15,945 nt of DNA from an uncultured Sphingopyxis sp. (GTDB lineage Bacteria; Pseudomonadota; Alphaproteobacteria; Sphingomonadales; Sphingomonadaceae): contig CALFXW010000025.1 of the NCBI GenBank assembly GCA_937957805.1, forward strand, positions 1 to 15,945, given 5' to 3'. Every line of letters starts with the position of its first letter. Position 1 is the stretch's first letter. Of this stretch, positions 1 to 6,691 are shown piece by piece. Made by a program: the position numbers and the translations under genes. The notes beneath the pieces are model-generated. The model was not told the origin of the DNA. It searched no databases and saw nothing but the letters and a program-made list of their open reading frames with translations.

Positions 1-13
1 GCTCTTCCGATCT
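1..13. other. Residual Illumina sequencing adapter
   Basis: The first 13 bases read GCTCTTCCGATCT, the exact 3' end of the Illumina TruSeq adapter (reverse complement AGATCGGAAGAGC). It sits at the very edge of the window and interrupts the reading frame of the CCA-transferase gene, so it is an untrimmed sequencing artefact at a contig end, not genome sequence. A chance 13-base match exactly at the edge is very unlikely. Confidence 0.93.
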
Positions 14-643
14 GGCCACCCGTTCGCGTGACAGGCTGCGGAGCAACGGCGCCTTGGCGCGCAATAATTCCAGCGTCGCTATGTCTGCTGCGCCCCGGCC
101 AAAGCGCGAAAAAAAACGGAACCAGCGCAGGATGCGCAGATGGTCCTCGTCAATCCGGCGCGCGGGCTCGCCGATAAAGCGCACCTGCCCCGCCGCCAAA
201 TCGGCAATGCCGCCGGTCGGATCATAAATCTGGCCGCTCGCAACATCGGCATAAAGCGCGTTGATCGTAAAGTCGCGCCGCGCCGCATCCTCCGCCCAAT
301 CATCACTGAAGAGGATAGTGGCACGCCGTCCGTCGGTGGTGACGTCGCGGCGCAATGTCGTCACCTCAAAGCGCGCGCCATCGGCAATCAGCGTCACCGT
401 CCCGTGCGCAATGCCGGTCGGTATAGCCTTCATCCCCGCCGCCTCTGCCGCACGCACAACCCAATCGGGTTGCCGCCGCGTTGCAATATCGACGTCTGCA
501 ACCGGCAAATTGGCCAAAGAATCGCGCACCGCCCCGCCGACCAGCCGTGCCCAATCGCCACCACCCAGCAGGGCGATGACCCGCTGGAGCGCGGGTTCGT
601 GCCACCATGGCGCGTCGGGCAGTTGGGGGGAGCCTTGCGTCAT
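14..643 (-). CDS. cca: CCA tRNA nucleotidyltransferase, N-terminal part (truncated at contig end)
   Basis: Adds or repairs the 3' CCA end of tRNAs in the cytoplasm; belongs to the class II poly(A) polymerase / CCA-transferase family. Read from the ATG at 643, the protein begins MTQGSPQLPD. It carries the nucleotidyltransferase signature GGAVRD (residues 36-41) followed by the metal-binding pair D50-x-D52 in VADVDIAT, then RRDFTINAL and the start of the helical neck with DEDHLRILRWFRFFSRFG. About 210 residues are present. The C-terminal tRNA-binding half lies outside, and the last codons before the edge are adapter. The start is supported by an ATGA overlap with the upstream Nudix gene, so it is the third gene of a coupled operon. 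A poly(A) polymerase role is possible in this family, but CCA addition is the usual alphaproteobacterial assignment. Confidence 0.93.
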
Positions 644-1284
644 GCGCACCGCCGCATGCCAAAGCCATTGAGCGCCTGTGGCTCCCCCTCCAGCGCCAGC
701 GCGTCGCCGATGGCGCGGATCAGCGCGGCGGTAATCCCCCACACACGTTCGCCATCGACATGGCTTTCCCAATATTGCCGCATCGCGCCCTGCCATTCGA
801 CGCGGGTCAGTGTGCGCTGCGCAGGGTCGAACAAAATGTCGCATGGCGCTTCAAACAGACGCGCAACCTCCCCCGCGTCGGGCACCAGCGGCAAATCGGG
901 CGGGATGGTCGCCAATACAGGCGTAATCGCATAGCCGGTAAAAGTGCGAAACGCCGCCATTTGCCCGATGATGCGCACGGCATCGGGGGGGAGCGCCGCC
1001 TCCTCCCACGCTTCGCGCAATGCCGTCGCTGCCGCATCTTCATCGCCATCGCTACCGCCGCCCAGAAAGGCGACTTGACCTGCATGTTGGCGCAGATGCG
1101 CCTGTCGCCGCGTCAGAAGCAAGGTCGGGCGTTCGCGCGCGACAAAGGCGACGAGCACGGCGGCGCGGCGCGGCTGTTGGGGGAGCGGCAGGTCGGGCGC
1201 TTCGGTCGCCATCAATTCGCCCAATGGCGGCGCATCAGCAAATCGGCGCAGCAAATCATTGTGGAGCGCGTCGTGGCGGGTCAT
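640..1284 (-). CDS. Nudix hydrolase, CoA pyrophosphatase (NudL-like)
   Basis: A 214-residue Nudix protein of the CoA pyrophosphatase group, which cleaves CoA to 4'-phosphopantetheine and 3',5'-ADP. The UPF0035-like segment LLLTRRQAHLRQHAGQVAF (about residues 55-73) precedes the Nudix box. The box reads G76-x5-E82-x7-R90-E91-x2-E94-E95, so all acidic metal ligands are present. Two usual positions differ: FPGG is FLGG, and the box glycine near the end is A97 (EEAAL instead of EEAGL). The start chosen is ATG at 1284, which makes an ATGA overlap with the DUF1285 gene; an in-frame extension to 1458 would overlap that gene and lacks similarity to the family. The stop overlaps the cca start by four bases. 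Substrate is inferred from the family, not shown. Confidence 0.88.
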   Translation of the reverse strand: MTRHDALHNDLLRRFADAPPLGELMATEAPDLPLPQQPRRAAVLVAFVARERPTLLLTRRQAHLRQHAGQVAFLGGGSDGDEDAAATALREAWEEAALPPDAVRIIGQMAAFRTFTGYAITPVLATIPPDLPLVPDAGEVARLFEAPCDILFDPAQRTLTRVEWQGAMRQYWESHVDGERVWGITAALIRAIGDALALEGEPQALNGFGMRRCA

Positions 1285-1853
1285 GCTGCCGCACCCAATA
1301 GGGAGAATTGCTGCCCCGCGCTCCATACAAGACCGCTGTCGTCTGCATGTTCGGCCAGCGCATAATAGCAAGCCCGGGTCAGTCGTGCCTCCAGCGGACA
1401 GGCGGCATCGCCGCGCACGCGGATATAGGGGCGCGCACCTGTGTCCCCGCCGCGCCAATAAATCGGGTGCTCAGCATCGGCGAGGATATTTTCCCCATTG
1501 TTGAGGCGGAACAGCAATAATTGTTCGCCGTCCCATTTTTCGGCGCGCATTTCGACGGCGGTAAAGGCCGCATCCTCCACCTTTATGCGCAGTAACTCAG
1601 CCGGGGTGACGAGCACGTGGTTGCCATCCCCCTCCCGCCGCAGGATGCGTGAGAATAGCCGCACCATCGCGGGGCGTGTAATCTCCCCCCCCTCATGCCA
1701 CCAACTGCCATCGGCGCGGATGATGATGTCAATGTCGCTGTGCTGCGCCGGGTGCCAGTCATCGACCGGCGGCGGGGTGTCGGCATCGATATAGGCCAGC
1801 AGCGCGTCGAGCGCACCGTCGAGCGGTGGTGGGGGTGGGGCAAATCGTGCCAT
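1281..1853 (-). CDS. DUF1285 domain-containing protein
   Basis: A 190-residue cytosolic protein with no signal peptide and the typical DUF1285 layout. It has a Pro-rich start (MARFAPPPPPL), then PPVDDWHPAQHSDIDIIIRA, a G-W-W-H-E-G-G-E-I strand pair, VRLFSRILRREGDG, LVTPAELLRIKVEDAAF, and a C-terminal PYIRVRGD...LEARLTRACYYAL. The biochemical function of this family is not established. It is first in an operon with the CoA pyrophosphatase and CCA-transferase genes, joined by 4-bp overlaps, an arrangement common in alphaproteobacteria. The ATG at 1853 is chosen because upstream codons in frame (to 1955) show no domain similarity and run into the shared intergenic region. Confidence 0.85.
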   Translation of the reverse strand: MARFAPPPPPLDGALDALLAYIDADTPPPVDDWHPAQHSDIDIIIRADGSWWHEGGEITRPAMVRLFSRILRREGDGNHVLVTPAELLRIKVEDAAFTAVEMRAEKWDGEQLLLFRLNNGENILADAEHPIYWRGGDTGARPYIRVRGDAACPLEARLTRACYYALAEHADDSGLVWSAGQQFSLLGAAA

Positions 1854-2058
1854 GGCGCGGACACTGCCTGTGCACCGCGACGCGCGCAAGTGCGTTACCG
1901 CAGTGACCCTATAAACTGGGCAGGCAACAAACAGGGCGGGCAGGCGCGCGACCAAAGGGTCTTGACGCCGGATTGATTCCGGCCCTCCGGCCCCCTATGA
2001 AGGGAGCGGACCAGATCAGGCGGCCCATTGGGTCGCCTTTTTGTTTTGGAGGATGGCG
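1854..2058. promoter_or_regulatory. Divergent intergenic region between DUF1285 and argD, with structured argD leader
   Basis: About 205 bp separate two divergent operons, so both promoters must lie here, although no convincing -35/-10 pair is visible. On the plus strand several small inverted repeats succeed each other: GACCCT (1905-1910) with AGGGTC (1956-1961); GCCGGA (1967-1972) with TCCGGC (1978-1983); CCGG/CCGG (1979-1990), which uses the same bases and so competes with the previous stem; CCCT-ATGA-AGGG (1993-2004); and a terminator-like stem at 2019-2037. The ribosome binding site GGAGG (2048-2052) follows directly. The succession of competing stems ending in a terminator looks like a transcription-attenuation leader for argD, but that is inference. 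Confidence 0.5.
2019..2047 (+). terminator. Terminator-like hairpin in the argD leader (possible attenuator)
   Basis: GGCGGCCC (2019-2026), loop ATT, GGGTCGCC (2030-2037) form an 8-bp stem with one G-U pair, followed by TTTTTGTTTT (2038-2047). This has the form of an intrinsic terminator. No plus-strand gene lies upstream, and the argD Shine-Dalgarno starts at the next base, so its only visible target is argD-argF-hslO itself. Premature termination control is therefore the likely role. I could not identify a clear antiterminator arm. Confidence 0.6.
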
Positions 2059-3252
2059 ATGACGATTACCCCCCTGATGCCCGTTTACCCACGTTGCGGC
2101 TTTCGTCCCGTGCGCGGCGAAGGGGTGCATTTAATCAGTGAGGATGGTCGCCGTGCGCTCGATTTTGCGGCGGGGATTGCAGTAAATGCGCTGGGCCATG
2201 GCCACCCCCATCTGACGCGGGCGATTGCGGATCAGGCCGCAACCCTGATGCATGTTTCCAACCTTTACGGTAGCCCGCAGGGGGAAGCGCTGGCGCAGCG
2301 CATCGTCGATAACAGCTTTGCCGACACCGTTTTCTTCACCAATTCGGGGGTGGAGGCGATTGAATGCGCGATTAAAACCGCGCGCCGCTACCATGACGTC
2401 AACGGCAACCCCGAACGCTATAAGCTCATCACCTTCAAAAACGCCTTTCATGGCCGTTCCCTGGGCGCGATTTCGGCGACCGACCAGCCCAAGATGCGCG
2501 ATGGTTTTGAACCCTTGCTCCCCGGCTTTGCCTATGCCCAGTTTAATGATCTGGCGGGCGCGCTGGCGCTGATTGATGGTGAAACCGCCGGTTTCATGGT
2601 CGAAACCGTGCAGGGTGAAGGGGGGATGACCGCTGGCACGCACGAATTTATCACCGGGCTGCGCCAAGCGTGCGACGAACATGGCCTCCTCCTCATCCTC
2701 GATGAAATTCAGTGCGGCTATGGCCGGACGGGCAAGATGTGGGCCTATGAACATTATGGCATCACGCCCGACATATTAACCTCGGCCAAGGGGATTGGCG
2801 GCGGCTTTCCGCTGGGCGCCTGCCTAGCGACGGCAGAGGCGGCCAAGGGCATGGTCATCGGCACCCATGGTTCCACCTATGGCGGCAACCCGCTGGCCAT
2901 GGCAGCGGGGAGCGCGATCCTCGACGTGATGGAGGAACCCGGCTTCCTCGACCATGTAACCCAGATGGGCGACAGGCTGCGCGCCGCATTTGAACAGATG
3001 CTGCCCAACCATGACCATCTGTTTGAGGAGATTCGCGGGCGCGGGCTGATGCTGGGTATCAAGATGAAGGAACCGGCGGTCAGCCGCGATTTCGTCGCCC
3101 ATCTGCGCGATAATCATGGGCTGCTGACCGTTGCGGCGGGCGAAAATGTTTTTCGCGTCCTGCCGCCGCTGATCATCACCGAAGAGCATATCGCCGAATG
3201 TATGGAAAAATTGTCGGCAGGGGCGGCGTCCTACACGCCCACCCCCGCATGA
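2059..3252 (+). CDS. argD: Acetylornithine aminotransferase (class III, PLP-dependent)
   Basis: Catalyses the transamination between N-acetylglutamate semialdehyde and N-acetylornithine in arginine biosynthesis; many members also accept succinyl-diaminopimelate in lysine synthesis. The 397-residue protein shows the class III fold markers: FTNSGVEAIECAIKTARRYH, TFKNAFHGRSLGAISAT, ETVQGEGGM, and LLILDEIQCGYGRTG with D215 contacting the PLP ring nitrogen. SAKGIGGGFPLGA follows, with K244 as the Schiff-base lysine, then GSTYGGNPLA. The ATG at 2059 is preferred because GGAGG at 2048-2052 lies six bases upstream; the ATG at 2053 directly abuts that site. First gene of argD-argF-hslO. Its stop overlaps the argF start (ATGA), and the terminator-like stem in its leader suggests attenuation. 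Confidence 0.95.
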   Translation: MTITPLMPVYPRCGFRPVRGEGVHLISEDGRRALDFAAGIAVNALGHGHPHLTRAIADQAATLMHVSNLYGSPQGEALAQRIVDNSFADTVFFTNSGVEAIECAIKTARRYHDVNGNPERYKLITFKNAFHGRSLGAISATDQPKMRDGFEPLLPGFAYAQFNDLAGALALIDGETAGFMVETVQGEGGMTAGTHEFITGLRQACDEHGLLLILDEIQCGYGRTGKMWAYEHYGITPDILTSAKGIGGGFPLGACLATAEAAKGMVIGTHGSTYGGNPLAMAAGSAILDVMEEPGFLDHVTQMGDRLRAAFEQMLPNHDHLFEEIRGRGLMLGIKMKEPAVSRDFVAHLRDNHGLLTVAAGENVFRVLPPLIITEEHIAECMEKLSAGAASYTPTPA

Positions 3253-4190
3253 CGCGCCATTTCCTGAACCTTGCCGATGCAGGGGGTGACGGCATCGCCG
3301 CGATGCTGGCCGACGCGCTGACCCGCAAAGCGGCGCGGCGCGGCGCGGATGGCGCGCCCTGGCCCAAGGGGCGGGTCGATGATGATGCCCCCTTGGCCGG
3401 GCACACATTGGCGATGATATTCGAAAAAAACTCCACCCGCACCCGCACCTCGTTCGAAATGGCGATGAAGCAATTGGGCGGTGACAGCATTTTCATGGCG
3501 GCCGGACAAATGCAGCTTGGTCGCGGGGAAAGCGTCGCCGACACTGCGCGCGTCCTGTCGCGTTATGTCGATGCGATCATGATCCGCACCGATGACCATG
3601 CCAAGATAGAGGAAATGGCAGCCTATGCCAGTGTCCCTGTCATCAACGGGCTGACCGACCTGTCGCACCCTTCGCAGATTATGGCTGATTTGCTGACGAT
3701 TATCGAAAATGGCAAGGCGCTGCCCGGTCTGAAGCTCGCATGGCTGGGCGATGGCAATAATGTCCTCCATTCGATTATAGAGGCGGCGGGGTTGATGCAT
3801 TTTGAAGTGCGTTATGCCGTTCCAGAGGGGTATGAGCCCGACCCGCGCTTTGCCGACGCCGCGCGTGCGGCGGGCGCAACCATAACGCTTACCCGTAATG
3901 CGGCAGAGGCTGTTGCGGGGGCCGATGTTGTCGTCACCGACACATGGGTTTCGATGGGGCAGGAACATGTCCATAATAAATTGGCGGCAATGGCCCCCTA
4001 TCAGGTCAATGACGCGTTGATGGCGCATGCGGCGGGCGATGCCATTTTCCTCCACTGTCTGCCCGCGCACCGGGGGGAGGAGGCAAGCGACAGCGTGCTC
4101 GACGGCGGCCAATCGCGCATCTGGGATGAGGCGGAAAACAGGCTGCATGCGCAAAAATCCATCCTGTTGTGGGCATTTGGCCGGTTGTGA
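3249..4190 (+). CDS. argF: Ornithine carbamoyltransferase
   Basis: Transfers the carbamoyl group from carbamoyl phosphate to ornithine to give citrulline, the step after ArgD and deacetylation in arginine biosynthesis. The 313-residue protein has the carbamoyl-phosphate loop STRTRTSFE (residues 62-70), the GQMQLGRGES segment, DLSHPSQIMADLLT, the ornithine-side loop (VVVTDTWVSMGQE) and the catalytic HCLPAHRGEE near the C terminus. All are intact. Compared with E. coli the N-terminal linker (about residues 25-50) carries an extra basic/acidic stretch, ARRGADGAPWPKGRVDDD. The start at 3249 overlaps the argD stop as ATGA, and its own stop overlaps the hslO GTG start. Confidence 0.95.
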   Translation: MTRHFLNLADAGGDGIAAMLADALTRKAARRGADGAPWPKGRVDDDAPLAGHTLAMIFEKNSTRTRTSFEMAMKQLGGDSIFMAAGQMQLGRGESVADTARVLSRYVDAIMIRTDDHAKIEEMAAYASVPVINGLTDLSHPSQIMADLLTIIENGKALPGLKLAWLGDGNNVLHSIIEAAGLMHFEVRYAVPEGYEPDPRFADAARAAGATITLTRNAAEAVAGADVVVTDTWVSMGQEHVHNKLAAMAPYQVNDALMAHAAGDAIFLHCLPAHRGEEASDSVLDGGQSRIWDEAENRLHAQKSILLWAFGRL

Positions 4191-5146
4191 GCGATGCCGG
4201 GGACAATGTTGACGGTGGGGAAACCCATTTCGACCGCACGCTGTCGCTAACCCTGCCGGGCGTCGATGCGCGCGGGCGGCTGGTGCGTCTCGGCCCGGTG
4301 CTCGACACCATATTGTCCGCCCACCAATATCCCCCCGCCGCCGAACGTGTTTTGGCCGAAGCCTTGGTGCTGGCCGCCTTGCTCGGCGCAACGCTCAAGG
4401 ATGATGCGAGCCAGATTACGCTCCAGGCGCAAACCGAAAACGGGCCGATCCGCCTGCTGGTGGCCGATTATCGCGCCGGGCAATTGCGCGGATACCTCGA
4501 CTTTGATGCCGAAAAACTGACAGAAGCAGGCGTTGACCCCAGCCTGTTTGCGCTGTTCGGCAATGGCTATCTGGCGATTACACTCGACCAAGGGCCGGTC
4601 GCGGGCAGCGATGGCACCCGCTATCAGGGGATTGTCCCGTTGGAAGGCCATGGTCTGGCCGACGCGGCGCAAACATATTTCCGCCAATCCGAACAATTGC
4701 CGACTTTTGCGCGCATCGCGGTTGCCCATGTGGCTGGCCAGGGGTGCGTTGCGGGCGGGGTGCTGATGCAGCAATTGGCGGCGGGTGAGGTTGGGCGCGA
4801 ACGCATATCCGTGCGCGACGAACATCTGGGGCCGGATGCGCGCTGGCAGCATGTCGAAACGCTGGCCAGCACGCTGTCGCATGATGAATTGACCGACGGG
4901 ACGCTCAGCCTCGAAGCCTTGGCGTGGCGGCTTTTCCATGATGATGGCGATATTTTGGTCGAACAAGGCCCGCTGCTGACGCGCGGCTGCCGCTGTGACG
5001 CTGGCCATTTGCAGGCGGTCGTCGCGCGCTTTCCGGCGGACGAACGCGCCGATATGGTGGGGGATGATGGGATGATTGGCATTGATTGCGCCTTTTGTTC
5101 GCGCCATTTTGCCATCGACCCCGCCGCCCTGTGCCCCCCGTCATAG
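4187..5146 (+). CDS. hslO: Hsp33 redox-regulated molecular chaperone
   Basis: Cytosolic holdase chaperone activated by oxidation, when four cysteines release zinc and form disulfides. The 319-residue protein has the Hsp33 N-terminal core (DRTLSLTLPG, LGPVLDTILSAHQYP, VLAALLGATLKDDASQITLQAQT). The C-terminal redox switch has C268-x-C270 followed, after 30 residues, by C301-x2-C304, the canonical zinc motif. The preferred start is GTG at 4187, overlapping the argF stop (GTGA); an ATG at 4169 would extend inside argF without family similarity. Third gene of the arginine operon. The link to arginine synthesis is positional only, but coupling to argF makes co-expression likely. Confidence 0.94.
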   Translation: MSDAGDNVDGGETHFDRTLSLTLPGVDARGRLVRLGPVLDTILSAHQYPPAAERVLAEALVLAALLGATLKDDASQITLQAQTENGPIRLLVADYRAGQLRGYLDFDAEKLTEAGVDPSLFALFGNGYLAITLDQGPVAGSDGTRYQGIVPLEGHGLADAAQTYFRQSEQLPTFARIAVAHVAGQGCVAGGVLMQQLAAGEVGRERISVRDEHLGPDARWQHVETLASTLSHDELTDGTLSLEALAWRLFHDDGDILVEQGPLLTRGCRCDAGHLQAVVARFPADERADMVGDDGMIGIDCAFCSRHFAIDPAALCPPS

Positions 5147-5247
5147 CGAAAGCCCCTGTTCATCTAGTTTACGCTAGGGCGCGTATATAAAGCTTGGGCG
5201 AACAGCGCGTGGGGGCGTTGCGGTTTGCACCAGCGGTTGAGGGGCTG

Positions 5248-5667
5248 ATGCAGATGATCCACAAATTGTGGAAATATAAATATGGTCTGGCGGGCGCTGC
5301 ATTTGCGGCGTCGGTCGTTGCGCTGCCTGTCACGGCGCAGACGCCGGGGTTGGCGATGCTGGGGCAATTGGAACGCGGCGGCTGGCAGTTGACCGACCGT
5401 GACGGCGGGGCGAGCCAGCGTATTTGCCTGGGCGATACCGCGCAGCTCATCCAGATTCGCCACCAGCGCAGCGCCTGCACCCGCTTTGTCGTCGCCGACG
5501 GCAATGCAGAGGTGACGGTGGGCTATGACTGTGGCACCGCAGGCTATGGCCGCACCACGATCCGCCGCGAAACCAACCGGCTGGTGCAAATCGAAACGCA
5601 GGGCGTGGTGCGCGGCGCACCCTTTTCCCAAACATTTGAGGGGCGGCGCATCGGCGCTTGCGGCTAG
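5248..5667 (+). CDS. Exported DUF3617-like protein
   Basis: A small secreted or periplasmic protein of about 139 residues. A signal peptide is clear: a basic n-region (HKLWKYKYG), a hydrophobic core (LAGAAFAASVVALP), and a likely cleavage after VTAQ. The mature part (LGQLERGGWQLTDRDG, then Cys residues in RICLGD, SACTRF and YDCGTAGYG, ending EGRRIGACG) follows the DUF3617 pattern of a W-containing first strand, two or three cysteines and a closing G-C. No function is known for this family. ATG 5248 and ATG 5254 are both possible; GAGG at 5239-5242 slightly favours 5248. It follows hslO by 101 bp, so it probably has its own promoter. TATATAAA at 5184-5191 is a possible -10 but I see no good -35. 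Confidence 0.72.
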   Translation: MQMIHKLWKYKYGLAGAAFAASVVALPVTAQTPGLAMLGQLERGGWQLTDRDGGASQRICLGDTAQLIQIRHQRSACTRFVVADGNAEVTVGYDCGTAGYGRTTIRRETNRLVQIETQGVVRGAPFSQTFEGRRIGACG

Positions 5668-5688
5668 GGGCAGGGATATGGCGGCGCG

Positions 5689-5756
5689 TGTCTCGACTTC
5701 GCTCGACACGAACGGATGACACATTCTCCACCCGTTCATATCGAGCGTGTCGAGAT
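5689..5756. repeat. Inverted pair of a dispersed sphingomonad-type palindrome
   Basis: The arm at 5689-5715 (starting TGTCTCGACTTCGCTCGACA and ending GAACGG) is followed, after a 15-base spacer, by a diverged inverted copy at 5731-5756 (CCCGTTCATATCGAGCGTGT...). Together they could form a long imperfect hairpin. The first arm recurs at 10320-10346 with one mismatch in 27. This is a dispersed intergenic repeat located just after the DUF3617-like gene. Confidence 0.85.
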
Positions 5757-5839
5757 AGGAACGGGGATAGGGGCACGAACCACCCCCTTCACGCAATTTT
5801 AACCATATCCCGCGACAAGGGTGGAGTGAACCCTCGATT

Positions 5840-5912
5840 GTGGCTCACTTCCTCCCAAGCAGATCCTGATGGATCGACCTGAGCCGCCCCAACCCGGGGC
5901 GGCTCATTTTCT
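5840..5912 (+). ncRNA. Candidate trans-acting small RNA (MmgR/suhB-like, tentative)
   Basis: Between the repeat pair and queC lies a compact structured stretch. It contains a single-strand-prone ACTTCCTCCC at 5847-5856 (an anti-Shine-Dalgarno-like sequence), a perfect hairpin GATCC-TGAT-GGATC (5862-5875), and a strong 10-bp terminator stem (5881-5905) with ATTTTCT behind it. An upstream stem GGAGTGA (5823-5829) can pair with TCACTTC (5845-5851) and mask the C-rich motif. This order of CCUCCC motif, small hairpin and terminator resembles alphaproteobacterial small RNAs such as the MmgR (alpha-r8 / suhB) family; that resemblance is from memory and not verified. The 5' end is a guess, and no clear promoter was found. 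An alternative is a cis-acting leader of queC. Confidence 0.45.
5881..5910 (+). terminator. Intrinsic terminator hairpin upstream of queC
   Basis: GAGCCGCCCC (5881-5890), loop AACCC, GGGGCGGCTC (5896-5905) form a perfect 10-bp GC-rich stem followed by ATTTT (5906-5910). It ends the candidate small RNA, or it terminates read-through from the DUF3617-like gene. It lies 46 bases before the queC start, so queC needs a start site after it or antitermination. Confidence 0.75.
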
Positions 5913-5956
5913 GTGGGCGACTTGCCCAAATCGCGCGCCGGGGGCATAGCGCCGCC

Positions 5957-6691
5957 ATGGCGCACCCCACAAAAACACGGCCGTTGGCGGTTACTTTGCT
6001 GTCCGGCGGGCTGGATTCGACCGTCTGCCTCGGCCTCGCGCGCGAAGCGGGGTTTGACGCAATCGCGCTCACCATCGATTATAATCAGCGCCACCGCTGC
6101 GAATTGGATGCAGCGGTGCAGGTGGCACGCGCGCTGGGCGCGGTTGAACATATCGTCCTGCCGCTCGATTTGACGCGCTTTGGCGGTTCGGCGCTGACCG
6201 CCGATATTGCGGTGCCAAAGGATGGTGTTGGCGCGACGAGTGGTGCAAGGGGCGATGCGCAAAATATCCCCATCACCTATGTGCCGGCGCGCAACCTCAT
6301 CTTCCTCAGCCTCGCGCTTGGTCTTGCCGAAGCGCGCGGGGCCAAGACCATATATTTGGGGGTCAATGCGCTCGACTATTCGGGCTACCCCGATTGTCGC
6401 CCCGCCTTTGTCGAAAGCTTTGCCGCGACCGCCAATCTGGCGACGCGCGACGGGGTGGAGGGGGCGGGCTTTGCCTTTGCCACCCCTTTGCTCCACATGA
6501 CAAAGGCCGACATTGCGCGTGAAGCAGCGCGGCTGGGCATTGACGCGGGGATAAGCTGGACCTGCTATGACCCCGACCCGACAGGGGTGCATTGCGGGCG
6601 CTGCGACGCCTGTCGGCTGCGGGCCAAGGGCTTTGTAGAGGCTGGCCTGCCCGACCCGACGCACTATGCCGCCGACCCGCTCCGCCCATGA
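5957..6691 (+). CDS. queC: 7-cyano-7-deazaguanine (preQ0) synthase
   Basis: Converts 7-carboxy-7-deazaguanine to preQ0 using ATP and ammonia, the step after QueE on the way to queuosine in tRNA. The 244-residue protein has the PP-loop SGGLDST (residues 16-22), the DYNQRHRCELDAA segment, VPARNLIFLSLALGLAEA, GVNALDYSGYPDCRP, and the zinc cluster C203, C213, C216, C219 (in CGRCDACRLR). All are intact. The ATG at 5957 has only a weak upstream GGGGG match. The stop overlaps the queE start (ATGA), so the two enzymes are translationally coupled. The plus-strand hairpin at 5881-5905 lies upstream and could influence expression. I see no preQ1 riboswitch consensus there. Confidence 0.95.
   Translation: MAHPTKTRPLAVTLLSGGLDSTVCLGLAREAGFDAIALTIDYNQRHRCELDAAVQVARALGAVEHIVLPLDLTRFGGSALTADIAVPKDGVGATSGARGDAQNIPITYVPARNLIFLSLALGLAEARGAKTIYLGVNALDYSGYPDCRPAFVESFAATANLATRDGVEGAGFAFATPLLHMTKADIAREAARLGIDAGISWTCYDPDPTGVHCGRCDACRLRAKGFVEAGLPDPTHYAADPLRP

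Noticed and set aside
607..1365. Plus-strand open frame opposite the Nudix gene
   Set aside because: The opposite frame contains an intact Nudix box and fits a coupled operon; the plus-strand product has no plausible domain.
2131..2754. 207-codon minus-strand open frame opposite argD
   Set aside because: Complete overlap with argD and no recognisable motif; a shadow of codon bias.
3231..4391. Long open frame on the minus strand opposite argF (386 codons)
   Set aside because: It mirrors argF and the start of hslO, has an Arg/His-rich composition without domain similarity, and arises from the strong G/C bias at third positions of the real genes.
5156..5205. LexA-type or other operator before the DUF3617-like gene (CTGTTC...GAACAG)
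   Set aside because: The arms are only 6 bp and 38 bases apart, and the alphaproteobacterial LexA pattern GTTC-N7-GTTC is not met.
5800..5956. preQ1 riboswitch in front of queC
   Set aside because: No preQ1-I consensus (C-rich loop with A-rich tail) or preQ1-II/III layout could be recognised; the stems present fit a small RNA with terminator better. A covariance-model search would settle it.
5789..6664. 291-codon minus-strand open frame opposite queC
   Set aside because: It is antisense to a clearly recognised queC and its end translates the structured intergenic region; no family resemblance or ribosome binding site supports it.
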